Assembly (NCBI RefSeq): GCF_025567085.1
Contig: NZ_JAOQJN010000002.1
Location: 341,640-405,639, forward strand
DNA length: 64,000 nucleotides
Direction: 5' to 3'
Source: Bovifimicola ammoniilytica
Lineage (GTDB): Bacteria > Bacillota > Clostridia > Lachnospirales > Lachnospiraceae
The position numbers and the translations under genes were made by a program. Shown piece after piece: positions 37,528 through 46,260 of the stretch. Under the pieces are notes generated by a model. It searched no databases. It was not told the DNA's origin and saw only the letters and a list, made by a program, of their open reading frames with translations. Every line of letters begins with the position of its first letter. Within the stretch, counting starts at the first letter, position 1.

Positions 37528-38664
37528 ATGAAAAGTGATAGAAACAGAGAAATACCAGTTAAAATTGAAAGATCTTTGTGGGGCATATCGGCAGGACGAT
37601 GTGAATTTGAGGGATGTAATCGTTTTCTTGGCATAAATCCAATTACAATGGAAACTGGAAATTATGGCGAAAAAGCACATATTGAAGCGGTAAGTGAAGG
37701 TGGAGCAAGATATAGGGAAGTAATGGATGTTACAGAGCTTAATTCTACAGATAATCTTATGCTTATGTGTGCGAAATGTCATAAGACCATAGATGATAAT
37801 CCAGAGATATATCCTGTTGAAAGGCTTAGAGAGATGAAGAAAAGTCATGAAAACAGAGTTTACTGGTTGACTGAATATGATAATGTACAGAAATCATATA
37901 TGGTAGGCTATTTTGCAAATATCAAAAACTATCAACCTGAATTTGATAATGCTCAATTTTGCAAAGCATTAGTGAGTGATAAGAAAATTCCAAGCGAAAG
38001 ATATATTAAACTGATAGGTTCTTCAAATATGCCTTTTAGTGATGGTACAAAAGAGTTTTATCTTATTCAGGAGAAACAGTTAGAGCAGGGTGTGGAAAGA
38101 GTCATAAAACAGTGCATTCATGAAAATGAAAATATTTCAATATTCGCACTTGCACCAATTCCATTATTAATGAAATTGGGAGAAAAAATAAGTGATATTG
38201 CTAATGCATCAGTATTTCAATGTCATAGAAAAGAAGAAAAATGGTCTTGGGATAGGGAGAACAAGGACATTGTGAATTTTATTATCCAAATGCCAGAACA
38301 GGTCAATCAGAAAAGAGTTGCTATAAATATTTCTCTAAGTGCAGACATAATTGATTCTAGAGTAAAGCACACAGTTGGAGAAATATCAACTTACAAGATT
38401 ACGATTGAGAATCCTAATAGACTTTTTGTTACTAATAAGGGGATTATTGATGATTATATCAAAGCTTTTAGGAATTGTATGGAAACAATAAAGAATGATA
38501 ATCCAGAAATTGAAGAGGTTCTTGTATTTCCGGCAATGCCTAACTCACTTGCTATTAGAACAGGTATGGATTATATGCCAAAATGTGATCCTACACTTAT
38601 TATTTATGATCAGGTAGAACAGTCGAAAGACTTCATTGAAACAATTACGATTGGAGGTAAATAA
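37528..38664 (+). CDS. cap5: CBASS effector: HNH endonuclease with SAVED domain (Cap5-like)
   Basis: 378 residues from ATG 37528. N-terminal HNH nuclease: Cys25, Cys30, His51 (KAHIEA), Asn76, Cys81, Cys84, His85 (NLMLMCAKCHKTID). C-terminal SAVED domain from about 150, ending in VLVFPAMPNSLAIRTG, MPKCDPTLIIYD, the usual SAVED tail. In known CBASS, Cap5 binds a cyclic oligonucleotide through SAVED, oligomerises and degrades DNA, killing the infected cell. The CD-NTase gene begins directly after its stop. GAAAGG lies next to the ATG; a GTG at 37483 is an alternative start with poorer family support. Confidence 0.92.
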   Translation: MKSDRNREIPVKIERSLWGISAGRCEFEGCNRFLGINPITMETGNYGEKAHIEAVSEGGARYREVMDVTELNSTDNLMLMCAKCHKTIDDNPEIYPVERLREMKKSHENRVYWLTEYDNVQKSYMVGYFANIKNYQPEFDNAQFCKALVSDKKIPSERYIKLIGSSNMPFSDGTKEFYLIQEKQLEQGVERVIKQCIHENENISIFALAPIPLLMKLGEKISDIANASVFQCHRKEEKWSWDRENKDIVNFIIQMPEQVNQKRVAINISLSADIIDSRVKHTVGEISTYKITIENPNRLFVTNKGIIDDYIKAFRNCMETIKNDNPEIEEVLVFPAMPNSLAIRTGMDYMPKCDPTLIIYDQVEQSKDFIETITIGGK

Positions 38665-39819
38665 ATGGCAGAAGAGCAGAAAAATTATATTAATAAACTA
38701 TATGAATATATTGTAGATGAAATATCCATATCAGATACAATGTTGGACAAGGCAATTAAAAGTTATGGCGCAGTTGGTAAGTGGTTGGGTGATTGTGATC
38801 CCAGTTTGGATGTTAAGATAATGCCACAGGGTTCTGTAAATTTAGGAACTGTGATAAAACCCATATCTGATGAAGATGATTATGATATTGATCTTGTATG
38901 TCTGTTGAAAAATGGAGGTGAGATGAAGGCATCTGAAATCAAGGAAATAGTAGGTCGAAGGCTTAAAGAACATAAAACATATAATGAAATGTTAGAAGAT
39001 GAGGGTAAGAGATGTTGGACACTTCGATATGATGAATTTCATATGGACATTTTGCCTTCTGTGCCTAAGAATCATTTATATATTGAACCTGAAAAGACTG
39101 AAATAAGGCTGACTCATAAGTTAGATAATGGTTCGTATATTGATAAATTTAGTAATCCAGCAAAATATAAGTTGTGGTTTGAAGACAGAATGAAAACAGT
39201 TCTTTTGGAGTCAAAGAGGACTTTTGCAATGAAAAATCAAGTTGAAATAGATGATGTACCTACATATTCTGTAAGAACACCTTTGCAGAAAGCCATTCAG
39301 CTCCTTAAAAGACATAGAGATATTTCTTTTGCTAATGACAAAGAAGGGGTAGCTCCAATTTCAATAATAATTACTACTCTAGCTGCAAGGGCGTACAACA
39401 ATGAGACGAATGTATATGATGCTTTAAATGGGATTCTAAGTCGTATGGCTTACTATATTGAGAAAGATGAAAGTGGAAAATACAAAATATGTAATCCCGT
39501 TATGGAAGAAGAGAATTTTGCTGATAAGTGGGCAATTGAGCCAGAAAAAGCAAAAGCATTTTTTGATTGGTTGGAAAGAGCGAAAGAGGAAATTATTACA
39601 AAGCCTATGCTTCTTGAAGGTGTGGTTGAGCAAAGTAAGTTGGTTAAATCATGTTTTGGCGATAAGGTAACCAATAGGGCATACAATAGAATTGGAGAAG
39701 AAACAAGAATAGCGCGCGAGAATCAAAATCTTTATACAAGTAATCTAAAGGGTGGCGTTTCTACTGTAGCGGATGAAGATTCAAAACCAATACCGGGGCA
39801 TACATTTTATGGAGAATAA
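38665..39819 (+). CDS. CBASS cyclic oligonucleotide synthase (CD-NTase)
   Basis: 384 residues. Nucleotidyltransferase core: GS at 56-57 in PQGSVNLGTVI, metal Asp74 and Asp76 in DYDIDLV, third Asp128 in FHMDILP; then the helical OAS1-type C-terminal domain. All catalytic residues are present. By association with an HNH-SAVED effector it may make a cGAMP-type signal, but clade and product are not fixed by sequence here. It starts at the base after the effector stop with GGAGGT overlapping; its last codons overlap the E2 gene by 11 nt. Confidence 0.92.
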   Translation: MAEEQKNYINKLYEYIVDEISISDTMLDKAIKSYGAVGKWLGDCDPSLDVKIMPQGSVNLGTVIKPISDEDDYDIDLVCLLKNGGEMKASEIKEIVGRRLKEHKTYNEMLEDEGKRCWTLRYDEFHMDILPSVPKNHLYIEPEKTEIRLTHKLDNGSYIDKFSNPAKYKLWFEDRMKTVLLESKRTFAMKNQVEIDDVPTYSVRTPLQKAIQLLKRHRDISFANDKEGVAPISIIITTLAARAYNNETNVYDALNGILSRMAYYIEKDESGKYKICNPVMEEENFADKWAIEPEKAKAFFDWLERAKEEIITKPMLLEGVVEQSKLVKSCFGDKVTNRAYNRIGEETRIARENQNLYTSNLKGGVSTVADEDSKPIPGHTFYGE

Positions 39820-40315
39820 AAAGAAAAAGTATTTTGGAGAACCGTTGCTTAGACTTGTTGATCAAAAAACAGATTTAGAGCTAATGTATCCAGAATCAAA
39901 AGCTAATATTAAAAATGGCGTATTGACTTGGGTTGGGGTTGTTAAAACAGGACTATTTTCTAAAGAGTATACAATAAAAATAGAGTATAGAATTGGAAAA
40001 AGTCCTTTGACTTGGCTTGTGAATGAGAAATTGGATTCAGAAACATATATGAAAATTCCTCATAAATATAACGCTGATTTCAATGCGGGAACAGTTCAGC
40101 TTTGTTTATATAAACCAAGAAATAAAGAATGGATGAAGCATTATTCAATAGCTAAAACTATTGTGCCGTGGGCTATTGAGTGGCTGTATTATTATGAAAT
40201 TTGGCAGATAACTGGTGATTGGCAAGGTGGGGGAGCTCATCCGACTCCGAAGGCTTGTAGGAATAGTGATAAGTATAAAGAAAAGATTGAAGATAATAAA
40301 TGTATGAGAGGATAA
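39809..40315 (+). CDS. CBASS E2-like conjugating protein (type II-short)
   Basis: 168 residues from ATG 39809. Ubiquitin-conjugating-enzyme-like fold signature: PHKYNAD, then the candidate catalytic Cys99 in QLCLYKP, IAKTIVPWAIEWLYYYEIW, and GGGAHP. No E1 (ThiF-like) or JAB protease gene is present, which is the type II-short arrangement, where a lone E2 acts on the CD-NTase C-terminus. The start codon is inside the CD-NTase gene, so translation is coupled. The longer frame from 39773 is an overlap artefact. Confidence 0.85.
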   Translation: MENKKKKYFGEPLLRLVDQKTDLELMYPESKANIKNGVLTWVGVVKTGLFSKEYTIKIEYRIGKSPLTWLVNEKLDSETYMKIPHKYNADFNAGTVQLCLYKPRNKEWMKHYSIAKTIVPWAIEWLYYYEIWQITGDWQGGGAHPTPKACRNSDKYKEKIEDNKCMRG

Positions 40316-40319
40316 CTTT

Positions 40320-41324
40320 ATGGCGGCAGAACGTAAAGAAAAGGTAATAAGAGTATTGCAGATACTTCAAACAACTGATAAAAAGACCCCAGTCAATGCA
40401 ACTCAGATTGTGGATAAGCTTGAAAACGAATATGTAATAGGCAAGACGGATCGTCGTTCAATATATAGAGATGTAAAGATGCTTCAGTCTTGTGGCTATC
40501 CAATAGAACAGGCAAAGGATAAAAAACAGGGCTGGTATATGGACAAGCATGCATTTGATGACTGGGAGATTAAGGTTATGATGGATGCGGTTCAGCAGGC
40601 CAGATGTGTATCGGTCGCAGAGGCTAATAAGATTAGAGAAAAACTGTTAGAACTTACCAGCAAGAGAGGAAGAAGTAGATTTTCTCATATGATGATGCCT
40701 ATATCTTGTAATGTAGAAGTAGATACAAAACTTGGTGAATATATAGAAATAATGCTTGAAGCCATGTTTATGCATAAAAAGATACAATTTCAATACACAG
40801 AGATAAACGACAACATGGAGAAGATTCTTAGACGAGAAGGAAAGGTTTATATCTTAAATCTGTATACGATATATTGGTCGGATAATAATTATTATCTTAT
40901 AGGGTCGCACGACAATCATGATGGATTGACAAGTTACAGACTTGACCGTATTGAGAATTTGACAATATCAGAAGAGTATTCGATTGATGCAAAGGAAAAG
41001 ATAGGTCAAAATCCAGAATTGTATATTCAGGAGTATATTGAAAAGAGTGTGAATCATTTTTCTGGAGAATCCATAAGGATTGAAGTTGAGTATGAGCCAA
41101 ATCAGGTTACAAACGCAATTTTATATGATTTTGCAGGTAGTAGTGTAAAGGTAAGGAAACAAGCAAATGGAAGTTGCAGAGCTGTGTTTTCAAAGATGAA
41201 TAGTGTGACACTTACAGGGTGGTTTATGCAGTATGCAAATATGTTTAAGGTGATAGAACCTGAGAAGTTAAGAAATGAATTGCAAGAACAATTAAAAGAA
41301 GCAGTAAAAAATTATGAAAAATAA
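40320..41324 (+). CDS. WYL-domain transcriptional regulator (CapW-like)
   Basis: 334 residues. N-terminal winged HTH (about 5-70, TQIVDKLENEY, TDRRSIYRDVKML), WYL domain at about 145-225 (IQFQYTE, YILNLYTIYWSDNNYYLIG, SYRLDRIENL) and a C-terminal WCX-like domain. It starts 4 nt after the E2 stop codon, so it is part of the CBASS transcript. WYL regulators (CapW, BrxR) repress CBASS and BREX in other bacteria and release on infection signals. The two palindromes at 37257 and 41374 are its likely binding sites. Confidence 0.88.
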   Translation: MAAERKEKVIRVLQILQTTDKKTPVNATQIVDKLENEYVIGKTDRRSIYRDVKMLQSCGYPIEQAKDKKQGWYMDKHAFDDWEIKVMMDAVQQARCVSVAEANKIREKLLELTSKRGRSRFSHMMMPISCNVEVDTKLGEYIEIMLEAMFMHKKIQFQYTEINDNMEKILRREGKVYILNLYTIYWSDNNYYLIGSHDNHDGLTSYRLDRIENLTISEEYSIDAKEKIGQNPELYIQEYIEKSVNHFSGESIRIEVEYEPNQVTNAILYDFAGSSVKVRKQANGSCRAVFSKMNSVTLTGWFMQYANMFKVIEPEKLRNELQEQLKEAVKNYEK

Positions 41325-41373
41325 GAGAGAAAGGAAGTCATGTGTTGGTTTCTTTTTTTGTATTAATTTCTAC

Positions 41374-41397
41374 ACCAGTCGCATTAATACAACTGGT
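41374..41397. promoter_or_regulatory. Palindromic operator upstream of Argonaute
   Basis: A 24-nt palindrome: ACCAGT and ACTGGT arms around an ATTAAT centre, two C/A-mismatched pairs. It shares the TCrCATTAATrCrAC core with the CBASS operator at 37257-37274 and lies 65 nt upstream of the Argonaute start codon. Confidence 0.65.
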
Positions 41398-41462
41398 GAT
41401 GTCGTAAGATTTAGTTAGCATGGAAATATTATATACAAACTTATATATAGTTGGAGGTTCAA

Positions 41463-43685
41463 ATGGAAAAGGATTTACGTATGGAAGTGTTTTCTTCTAA
41501 AGATATTGTCAGAGCAACGTGCTTACATGTATATCAGTTACATACACAGAAGATTGATAACACATTTTCAATTATCAGAGGAGCTGCATGGAAACTAAGA
41601 AATTATTTTCATGTGGGAGTATTTGAAGATGGAAAGAGGATATATACTACTGAGAAAATTGAAGGAACTGTCCCCAATGCCGATTTTATCATTGAATACG
41701 AGGGATTTAAGGAACTACCAGTTCTGGAGAACAGAAAGATATATTGTGAGTTAATCAAACATTTTATTACACAAAATTTATCAGAGGTAATGGTGTATGA
41801 TAAATATCGTAAGTATTCATGTAAGAGTAGTGTCACAAGTAAATGGATTATGACAAATCAAGGATTCAAAACATTTATATCTAAGAACAAAGAAATAAGT
41901 CTTGAAAGAAAATACAATTTTTGGGTTGAAATATTAGATAATGGAAAGGCTTATCTTAGACTTGATACGGGAAGTGTTTTTACTTCGAATCTTACAGTAA
42001 ATGATTATTTGGTAAAAGGTGTTGACCCTATTGGGATGGAAGTGAAAAATGATTGGGCGAAGAACAATCAGACAGGTATTTTAACGGAAATCTGTGACTT
42101 TACAGTTACAGATAAACTGGATTTTACGGATAGTCTTAAGGCATACTATATTGAGCGTAAAGAAGGATATCGTGTAGAAAAAATCCCTGATGATACAAAA
42201 GTGGTTAAAGTGGAATTGCAACCGGGTAAATCATATCCATATTATCCGCAGGCGTTGAAACCTGTATTGACAAGAGAAAAAGTTGGACAGATAGATGCTA
42301 CTTTTTCTCTTCAGATAGATTCATATGTTAAGAGAAATATGCAAACCAGATTACAGTTGGATATAGATTTTATCAAGGATGTAGGTTCTCTTTCTGAGTT
42401 ATCTGATTTGGAATTTAATACAGAAACATGCACAGTTGAAGAAATAGGATATACAAAAGGAACGGTTCCTTTACCTAATTTGATTTGTGGTAAGGATAAA
42501 GCTCTCGAATGTGGTAAGGAATTACAGGTGTTCAATTATGGATTCTATAGAAAGACAGATAGAAAAATAAAGATTGGCTACATTTACCCTAAGAATACAT
42601 TTGACAAAATGAAGGCAGTTGTAAATGAGATTTATTCATTTGCAAAGCTTGGAAAGTATCAAGGGGAAAAAGATAAATACATAGTGGAGGGACTACTCGA
42701 TATTCAGGCAGAACCAATGATTAAGGAAGAATATGAGCTTGGAGATTTGACTGATTATAAGAGAGCTGCCAACAGATTGCAGAAGGTTAAGGGAATAGAC
42801 ATTGTAATTGCACTTATTCCAGACGGTATTGATGAGGATGGACCATATAATCCGTTTAAGACAATATGGGCAAAAGCGAATATACCATCGCAGATGATAA
42901 GCATGAAAACCGCTGAATTATTTGCCAGAGGTAAATCAGAAGGCAATAAATCAAAGTATTACCTTCATAATATTATTCTTGGAATCCTTGGTAAAACTGG
43001 AGGTATTCCATGGATTGTAAAAGATATGCCGGGAAATGTAGATTGTTTTGTTGGTCTTGATGTTGCAACAGTTGCAAAGGGAATTCATTATCCGGCGTGT
43101 TCAGTAGTTTTTGATAAATATGGCAGGCTGCTAGGGTTTTATAAACCTACAACTCCACAGCAAGGAGAGAAAATAACAACAAGAATATTGCAGGATATAT
43201 TTGATCAGGTGATTTTTTCTTATGAAGACAGATTTGAAGAGATGCCAAAGAATGTGGTTATTCATAGAGATGGTTTCAGTAATGAAAACGATGATTGGTA
43301 CAGGAACTATTTTGGGGCAAAGGGTATAGAGTACAGCATTATTGAGGTCAGAAAGAATGTTAGTTCAAAACTTATCTTACTACAGGATGATAAGATTATG
43401 AATCCTACAATGGGATATTGTGTTTACAACAATAACAAGGGATATTTGGTTACTACAGATATGAAAAATAAGAAAGGTTCACCTAATCCAATTTTAGTTG
43501 AGAAAAAATGTGGTAATGTTTCAATGGCGCATATTCTTACACAGATTCTATATTTGTCACAGTTACATGTGGGGTCGACACATAAAATGAGACTTCCTAT
43601 TACAACCGGGTATGCGGATAAGATATGTAAGAATAGAGATTTCGTACCTGAGGGTAAAATGGATGATAGGTTGTTTTTCTTGTAA
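41463..43685 (+). CDS. Long prokaryotic Argonaute, catalytically intact
   Basis: 740 residues from ATG 41463 (TGGAGG 5 nt upstream). The C-terminal Piwi domain carries a complete DEDD tetrad: Asp533 (GLDVA), Glu569 (QGEKI), Asp603 (HRDG), Asp719 (YADK). Spacing of 36, 34 and 116 residues equals that of Clostridium butyricum CbAgo as I remember it (541, 577, 611, 727). N, PAZ-like and MID regions precede. It is therefore a likely DNA-guided nuclease acting on plasmid or phage DNA. It stands alone next to CBASS, with its own operator. Confidence 0.93.
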   Translation: MEKDLRMEVFSSKDIVRATCLHVYQLHTQKIDNTFSIIRGAAWKLRNYFHVGVFEDGKRIYTTEKIEGTVPNADFIIEYEGFKELPVLENRKIYCELIKHFITQNLSEVMVYDKYRKYSCKSSVTSKWIMTNQGFKTFISKNKEISLERKYNFWVEILDNGKAYLRLDTGSVFTSNLTVNDYLVKGVDPIGMEVKNDWAKNNQTGILTEICDFTVTDKLDFTDSLKAYYIERKEGYRVEKIPDDTKVVKVELQPGKSYPYYPQALKPVLTREKVGQIDATFSLQIDSYVKRNMQTRLQLDIDFIKDVGSLSELSDLEFNTETCTVEEIGYTKGTVPLPNLICGKDKALECGKELQVFNYGFYRKTDRKIKIGYIYPKNTFDKMKAVVNEIYSFAKLGKYQGEKDKYIVEGLLDIQAEPMIKEEYELGDLTDYKRAANRLQKVKGIDIVIALIPDGIDEDGPYNPFKTIWAKANIPSQMISMKTAELFARGKSEGNKSKYYLHNIILGILGKTGGIPWIVKDMPGNVDCFVGLDVATVAKGIHYPACSVVFDKYGRLLGFYKPTTPQQGEKITTRILQDIFDQVIFSYEDRFEEMPKNVVIHRDGFSNENDDWYRNYFGAKGIEYSIIEVRKNVSSKLILLQDDKIMNPTMGYCVYNNNKGYLVTTDMKNKKGSPNPILVEKKCGNVSMAHILTQILYLSQLHVGSTHKMRLPITTGYADKICKNRDFVPEGKMDDRLFFL

Positions 43686-43771
43686 GATAGTTTTTGGCTT
43701 CTTGTAAGATGTTTGGGTGAGATATGTTGCCCCCCTTTTCTTTGAAAAATGATATCCAATATTTGCAAATG

Positions 43772-43804
43772 CAAATTGAGTATTCGCAATTTGTTTGGTA
43801 TAAT
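43772..43804 (+). promoter_or_regulatory. Promoter with inverted repeat, upstream of the XRE gene
   Basis: TTGAGT (43776-43781), 17-nt spacer, TATAAT (43799-43804). CAAATTG (43772-43778) and CAATTTG (43787-43793) form a perfect inverted repeat over the -35 and spacer, a plausible autorepression site. A 15-nt tandem repeat (TTGGCATAGTATTG) follows at about 43818-43847. Confidence 0.6.
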
Positions 43805-43867
43805 GGTACCAGTGTAATTGGCATAGTATTGTTGGCATAGTATTGTTGATGAGAAAGGGAAAAATTT

Positions 43868-44092
43868 ATGGCAATTAGTTATAACGGATTATGGAAACTG
43901 CTGATTGATAACAACATGAATAAAGGCGATTTATGTAAGAAAACTGGTCTTAGTTCCAGTACGATGGCAAAGATGACAAATGGTGAGTCTGTTAAGTTGT
44001 CCGTATTAGAGAGAATATGTAAGGAACTGGATTGTAACTTTGCAGATCTTGTTGATTATGTTGATGATAGCAAAGTGAAAAAAGAGAAATAA
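43868..44092 (+). CDS. Small XRE-family HTH regulator
   Basis: 74 residues. Single Cro/C1-type HTH (KGDLCKKTGLSSSTMAKMTNGESVKLSVLERICKEL). This short family is often the first gene of type I restriction-modification operons in Firmicutes, and here it stands 21 nt before the hsdM remnant. It probably represses its own promoter. Confidence 0.88.
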   Translation: MAISYNGLWKLLIDNNMNKGDLCKKTGLSSSTMAKMTNGESVKLSVLERICKELDCNFADLVDYVDDSKVKKEK

Positions 44093-44113
44093 ATCGTTCA
44101 GGAGGAAGAAAAA

Positions 44114-44668
44114 ATGGCAACAAGAAGTACGAAGATAAATCAGAAAGCAGATCTGATATGGGCGATAGCGGATAAGCTAACTGGAGTATATAAGCCTCAT
44201 GAGTATGGTGATGTAATCCTGCCTCTTACAGTGATTCGAAGATTTGACTGCATTTTATGCGATACTAAGGATGCAGTTTTGAAGAAATATGATGAAGTAA
44301 AGAATCTGCTGATGAAGGATGTATTGCTCCGTAAGACATCCAAATTTTATTTTTATAATACAAGTAAATACACATTTGAACGTTTGATGGATGACCCGGA
44401 TCATATTGAATATAATTTCAGAGATTATTTGAATGGATTCTCTGAGAATGTGCAGAATATCTTGGAGAAATTCAAGTTTGACGGACATATTACAACCATG
44501 GCAAACAAGGGGATTTTCTACATAGTGTTGAAAGAGTACACAACAGACAGAGGTAATCTACACCCGGACGAAATTTCTAACCTTGAAATGGGCTATATTT
44601 TTGAAAAAATCATCAGAAGGTTTTCAGAGTCCCATAACGAAGATGCAGGACAGCAAAGTGGAGATTGA
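44114..44668 (+). pseudogene. hsdM: Type I restriction modification subunit, N-terminal remnant
   Basis: 184 codons match the HsdM N-terminal helical domain (MATRSTKINQKADLIWAIADKL, YKPHEYGDVILPLTVIRRFD, LEMGYIFEKIIRRFSESHNEDAG), then the frame leaves the family at the point where GxHYTPREV should begin and stops. The methyltransferase domain with its NPPF motif and any hsdS are missing, so no methylation activity is expected. GGAGGAAG precedes the ATG. Confidence 0.88.
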
Positions 44669-44701
44669 TATTCCGCGATAAAATGAATGTACAGACAAAT
44701 C

Positions 44702-44731
44702 AAGAGGCAGGGGTTATTCCCTGCCTCTTTT
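44702..44731 (+). terminator. Intrinsic terminator after hsdM remnant
   Basis: AAGAGGCAGGG (44702-44712) and CCCTGCCTCTT (44719-44729) pair perfectly, loop GTTATT, followed by TTTTG. Confidence 0.9.
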
Positions 44732-44815
44732 GTGAAATTGATTTTATTCGTGTTTTGGTATATAATATGTGATAGTGGAACAAGGAGTAGTCTGTAGTTT
44801 CGTAGGAGAGATCAT

Positions 44816-44947
44816 ATGGAATATTTATCAATAAAATAAACAGCAGAAAAATGGGGTATTTCAGTCAGGAGGATTCAGGTACTTTGCACTGAGGAACGCA
44901 TTCCTGGCACCATAAAGATTGGTTCTTATTGGACCATTCTTGCATAA
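44816..44947 (+). pseudogene. HTH (excisionase-like) gene with nonsense codon
   Basis: Reads MEYLSIK-stop-TAEKWGISVRRIQVLCTEERIPGTIKIGSYW. Compared with the paralogue at 36173, a GAA codon has become TAA at 44837-44839, and the frame decays after about 40 codons. AGGAG precedes the ATG. Confidence 0.75.
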
Positions 44948-45174
44948 AGCTTACAGGTCGAGTTCCAACCACTAAAGAAGTGGGTAGCATTAGGTATTCC
45001 GAGTTCATGGAGTATTCAAGGGAAAATTGGAACTTTTATATTGAGCCAAAAGCGGATTCCTACTTAGATGCAATGGAATTAACACAGGATGCTAATGAAC
45101 AGGAGCTTTCTGAAATTGATATTGACAGATTAGAGTCTCTTGCAAATTTGATGTGTGATAAATCGGAATTATAA
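44929..45174 (+). pseudogene. Unrecognised ORF overlapping the HTH remnant
   Basis: 81 codons from a TTG with no ribosome-binding site. The acidic C-terminal half (LTQDANEQELSEIDIDRLESLANLMC) looks like genuine coding sequence, so this is probably the 3' end of a gene whose 5' part was lost. No family recognised. Confidence 0.35.
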
Positions 45175-45192
45175 GTTTAGGAGAAAAGTGTT

Positions 45193-45468
45193 ATGAGACA
45201 ATATCATATGATAAGTGCTAAAAGAATGGGATGGGATCAAATATATGATTATTATCTTTTTCCAACAGATAGATACACTAAAAAAAGTGCATTGGCTGAG
45301 TTTTACCCTGTTACAAAGGAAACTATGAAAAATAATGGGCAATGGTATAAATATACCGCATATGAGTTTAGAGGAGAAACATACTATGATATTATATACG
45401 ATGGAATATATGATGAAAGTAATTTATTAAGACGTGGTTTCACAAAAGAAGAATTAGATAATATGTAG
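45193..45468 (+). CDS. Small protein of unknown function
   Basis: 91 residues, rich in Tyr (MRQYHMISAKRMGWDQIYDY..., YKYTAYEFRGETYYDIIYDG). AGGAGAA precedes the ATG at good spacing. No membrane segment or catalytic motif. It lies among restriction remnants; an island accessory or anti-defense role is only a guess. Confidence 0.55.
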   Translation: MRQYHMISAKRMGWDQIYDYYLFPTDRYTKKSALAEFYPVTKETMKNNGQWYKYTAYEFRGETYYDIIYDGIYDESNLLRRGFTKEELDNM

Positions 45469-45635
45469 ATAAACTACAATTTTCAGAGAAATTTCATGGT
45501 GAGAAGAAATAAAAAAATTTTTAAAGTCTGTAAAAAATGCAGGACCTTTAAGAAGGAGCAAAAATCCACAAAAAGGAGGCATTCAATTTGAAAAAGAAAA
45601 AAAGATGAAATACAATTTAGAAAGGAAGAATAAAA

Positions 45636-45803
45636 ATGAGTAAATGGTGCTGTAATTTTGATTCTGGAGACTATGAGTATATAGACCAAGATGGCTTTAG
45701 TATTGATCGAGGCGAATTTGTTTACAATTGGGACGATAATGAGTATAGACTTGAGGAAGAAGAGTTTCGTAACATGTCACTTTTGGATGATGAAGACGAA
45801 TAA
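45636..45803 (+). CDS. Very acidic small protein
   Basis: 55 residues with 19 Asp/Glu and only four Lys/Arg, so a net charge near -15; Trp, Tyr and Phe are frequent (MSKWCCNFDSGDYEYID...). AGGAAG precedes the ATG. Such charge resembles DNA-mimic proteins, but no family is recognised. Confidence 0.5.
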   Translation: MSKWCCNFDSGDYEYIDQDGFSIDRGEFVYNWDDNEYRLEEEEFRNMSLLDDEDE

Positions 45804-45987
45804 ATAAAATTTGCAAACAAAACACCCATTCCGGCAAATAAAATGTACTCTTGGAATTTGCATAAATTGAAAAAATTTGGTTATATATTCAATTTTTGCT
45901 TCCATTTTCATGTCATACACACTATGAAAATGTCATTATATATCAAAAAACTATTTCAGAATTCTTCATTTAGTAAAGGTAAATGAT

Positions 45988-46047
45988 AAAAAAATTGACT
46001 TTTATACCCTAAAACATTATGATTGAGGGCATAAAAGTCAATTTTTT
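45988..46047. terminator. Long hairpin, bidirectional terminator-like
   Basis: A-run plus TTGACTTTTATACCCT (to 46010) pairs with AGGGCATAAAAGTCAA plus T-run (46026-46047), over 20 pairs with one mismatch. It stands 16 nt before the next small ORF, so it may also act in its leader. The preceding 45804-45987 holds nothing clear. Confidence 0.7.
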
Positions 46048-46062
46048 GTTGGAGTGAAGATT

Positions 46063-46260
46063 ATGAATGAAATATTAAATGCAATAAGAAGAATGATTAA
46101 CGAAAATCTGTCAAAGTACCTGTCTGACGTTGCAAAAGAAAATCTTGAAGAAAATGGTGTTATTTATTATATGAACGGAAATAATGGAACAGAAATAGAT
46201 TGTATTGGAGTTAAAGAAATTAAAAATGTAATTATATCTGTATGTATGAAACAAATCTGA
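46063..46260 (+). CDS. Small protein of unknown function
   Basis: 65 residues from ATG 46063, with TTGGAG 9 nt upstream (a GTG at 46054 is less likely). Sequence NEILNAIRRMINENLSKYLSDVAKENLEENGVIYY...; no family recognised. It follows a long hairpin. Confidence 0.5.
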   Translation: MNEILNAIRRMINENLSKYLSDVAKENLEENGVIYYMNGNNGTEIDCIGVKEIKNVIISVCMKQI

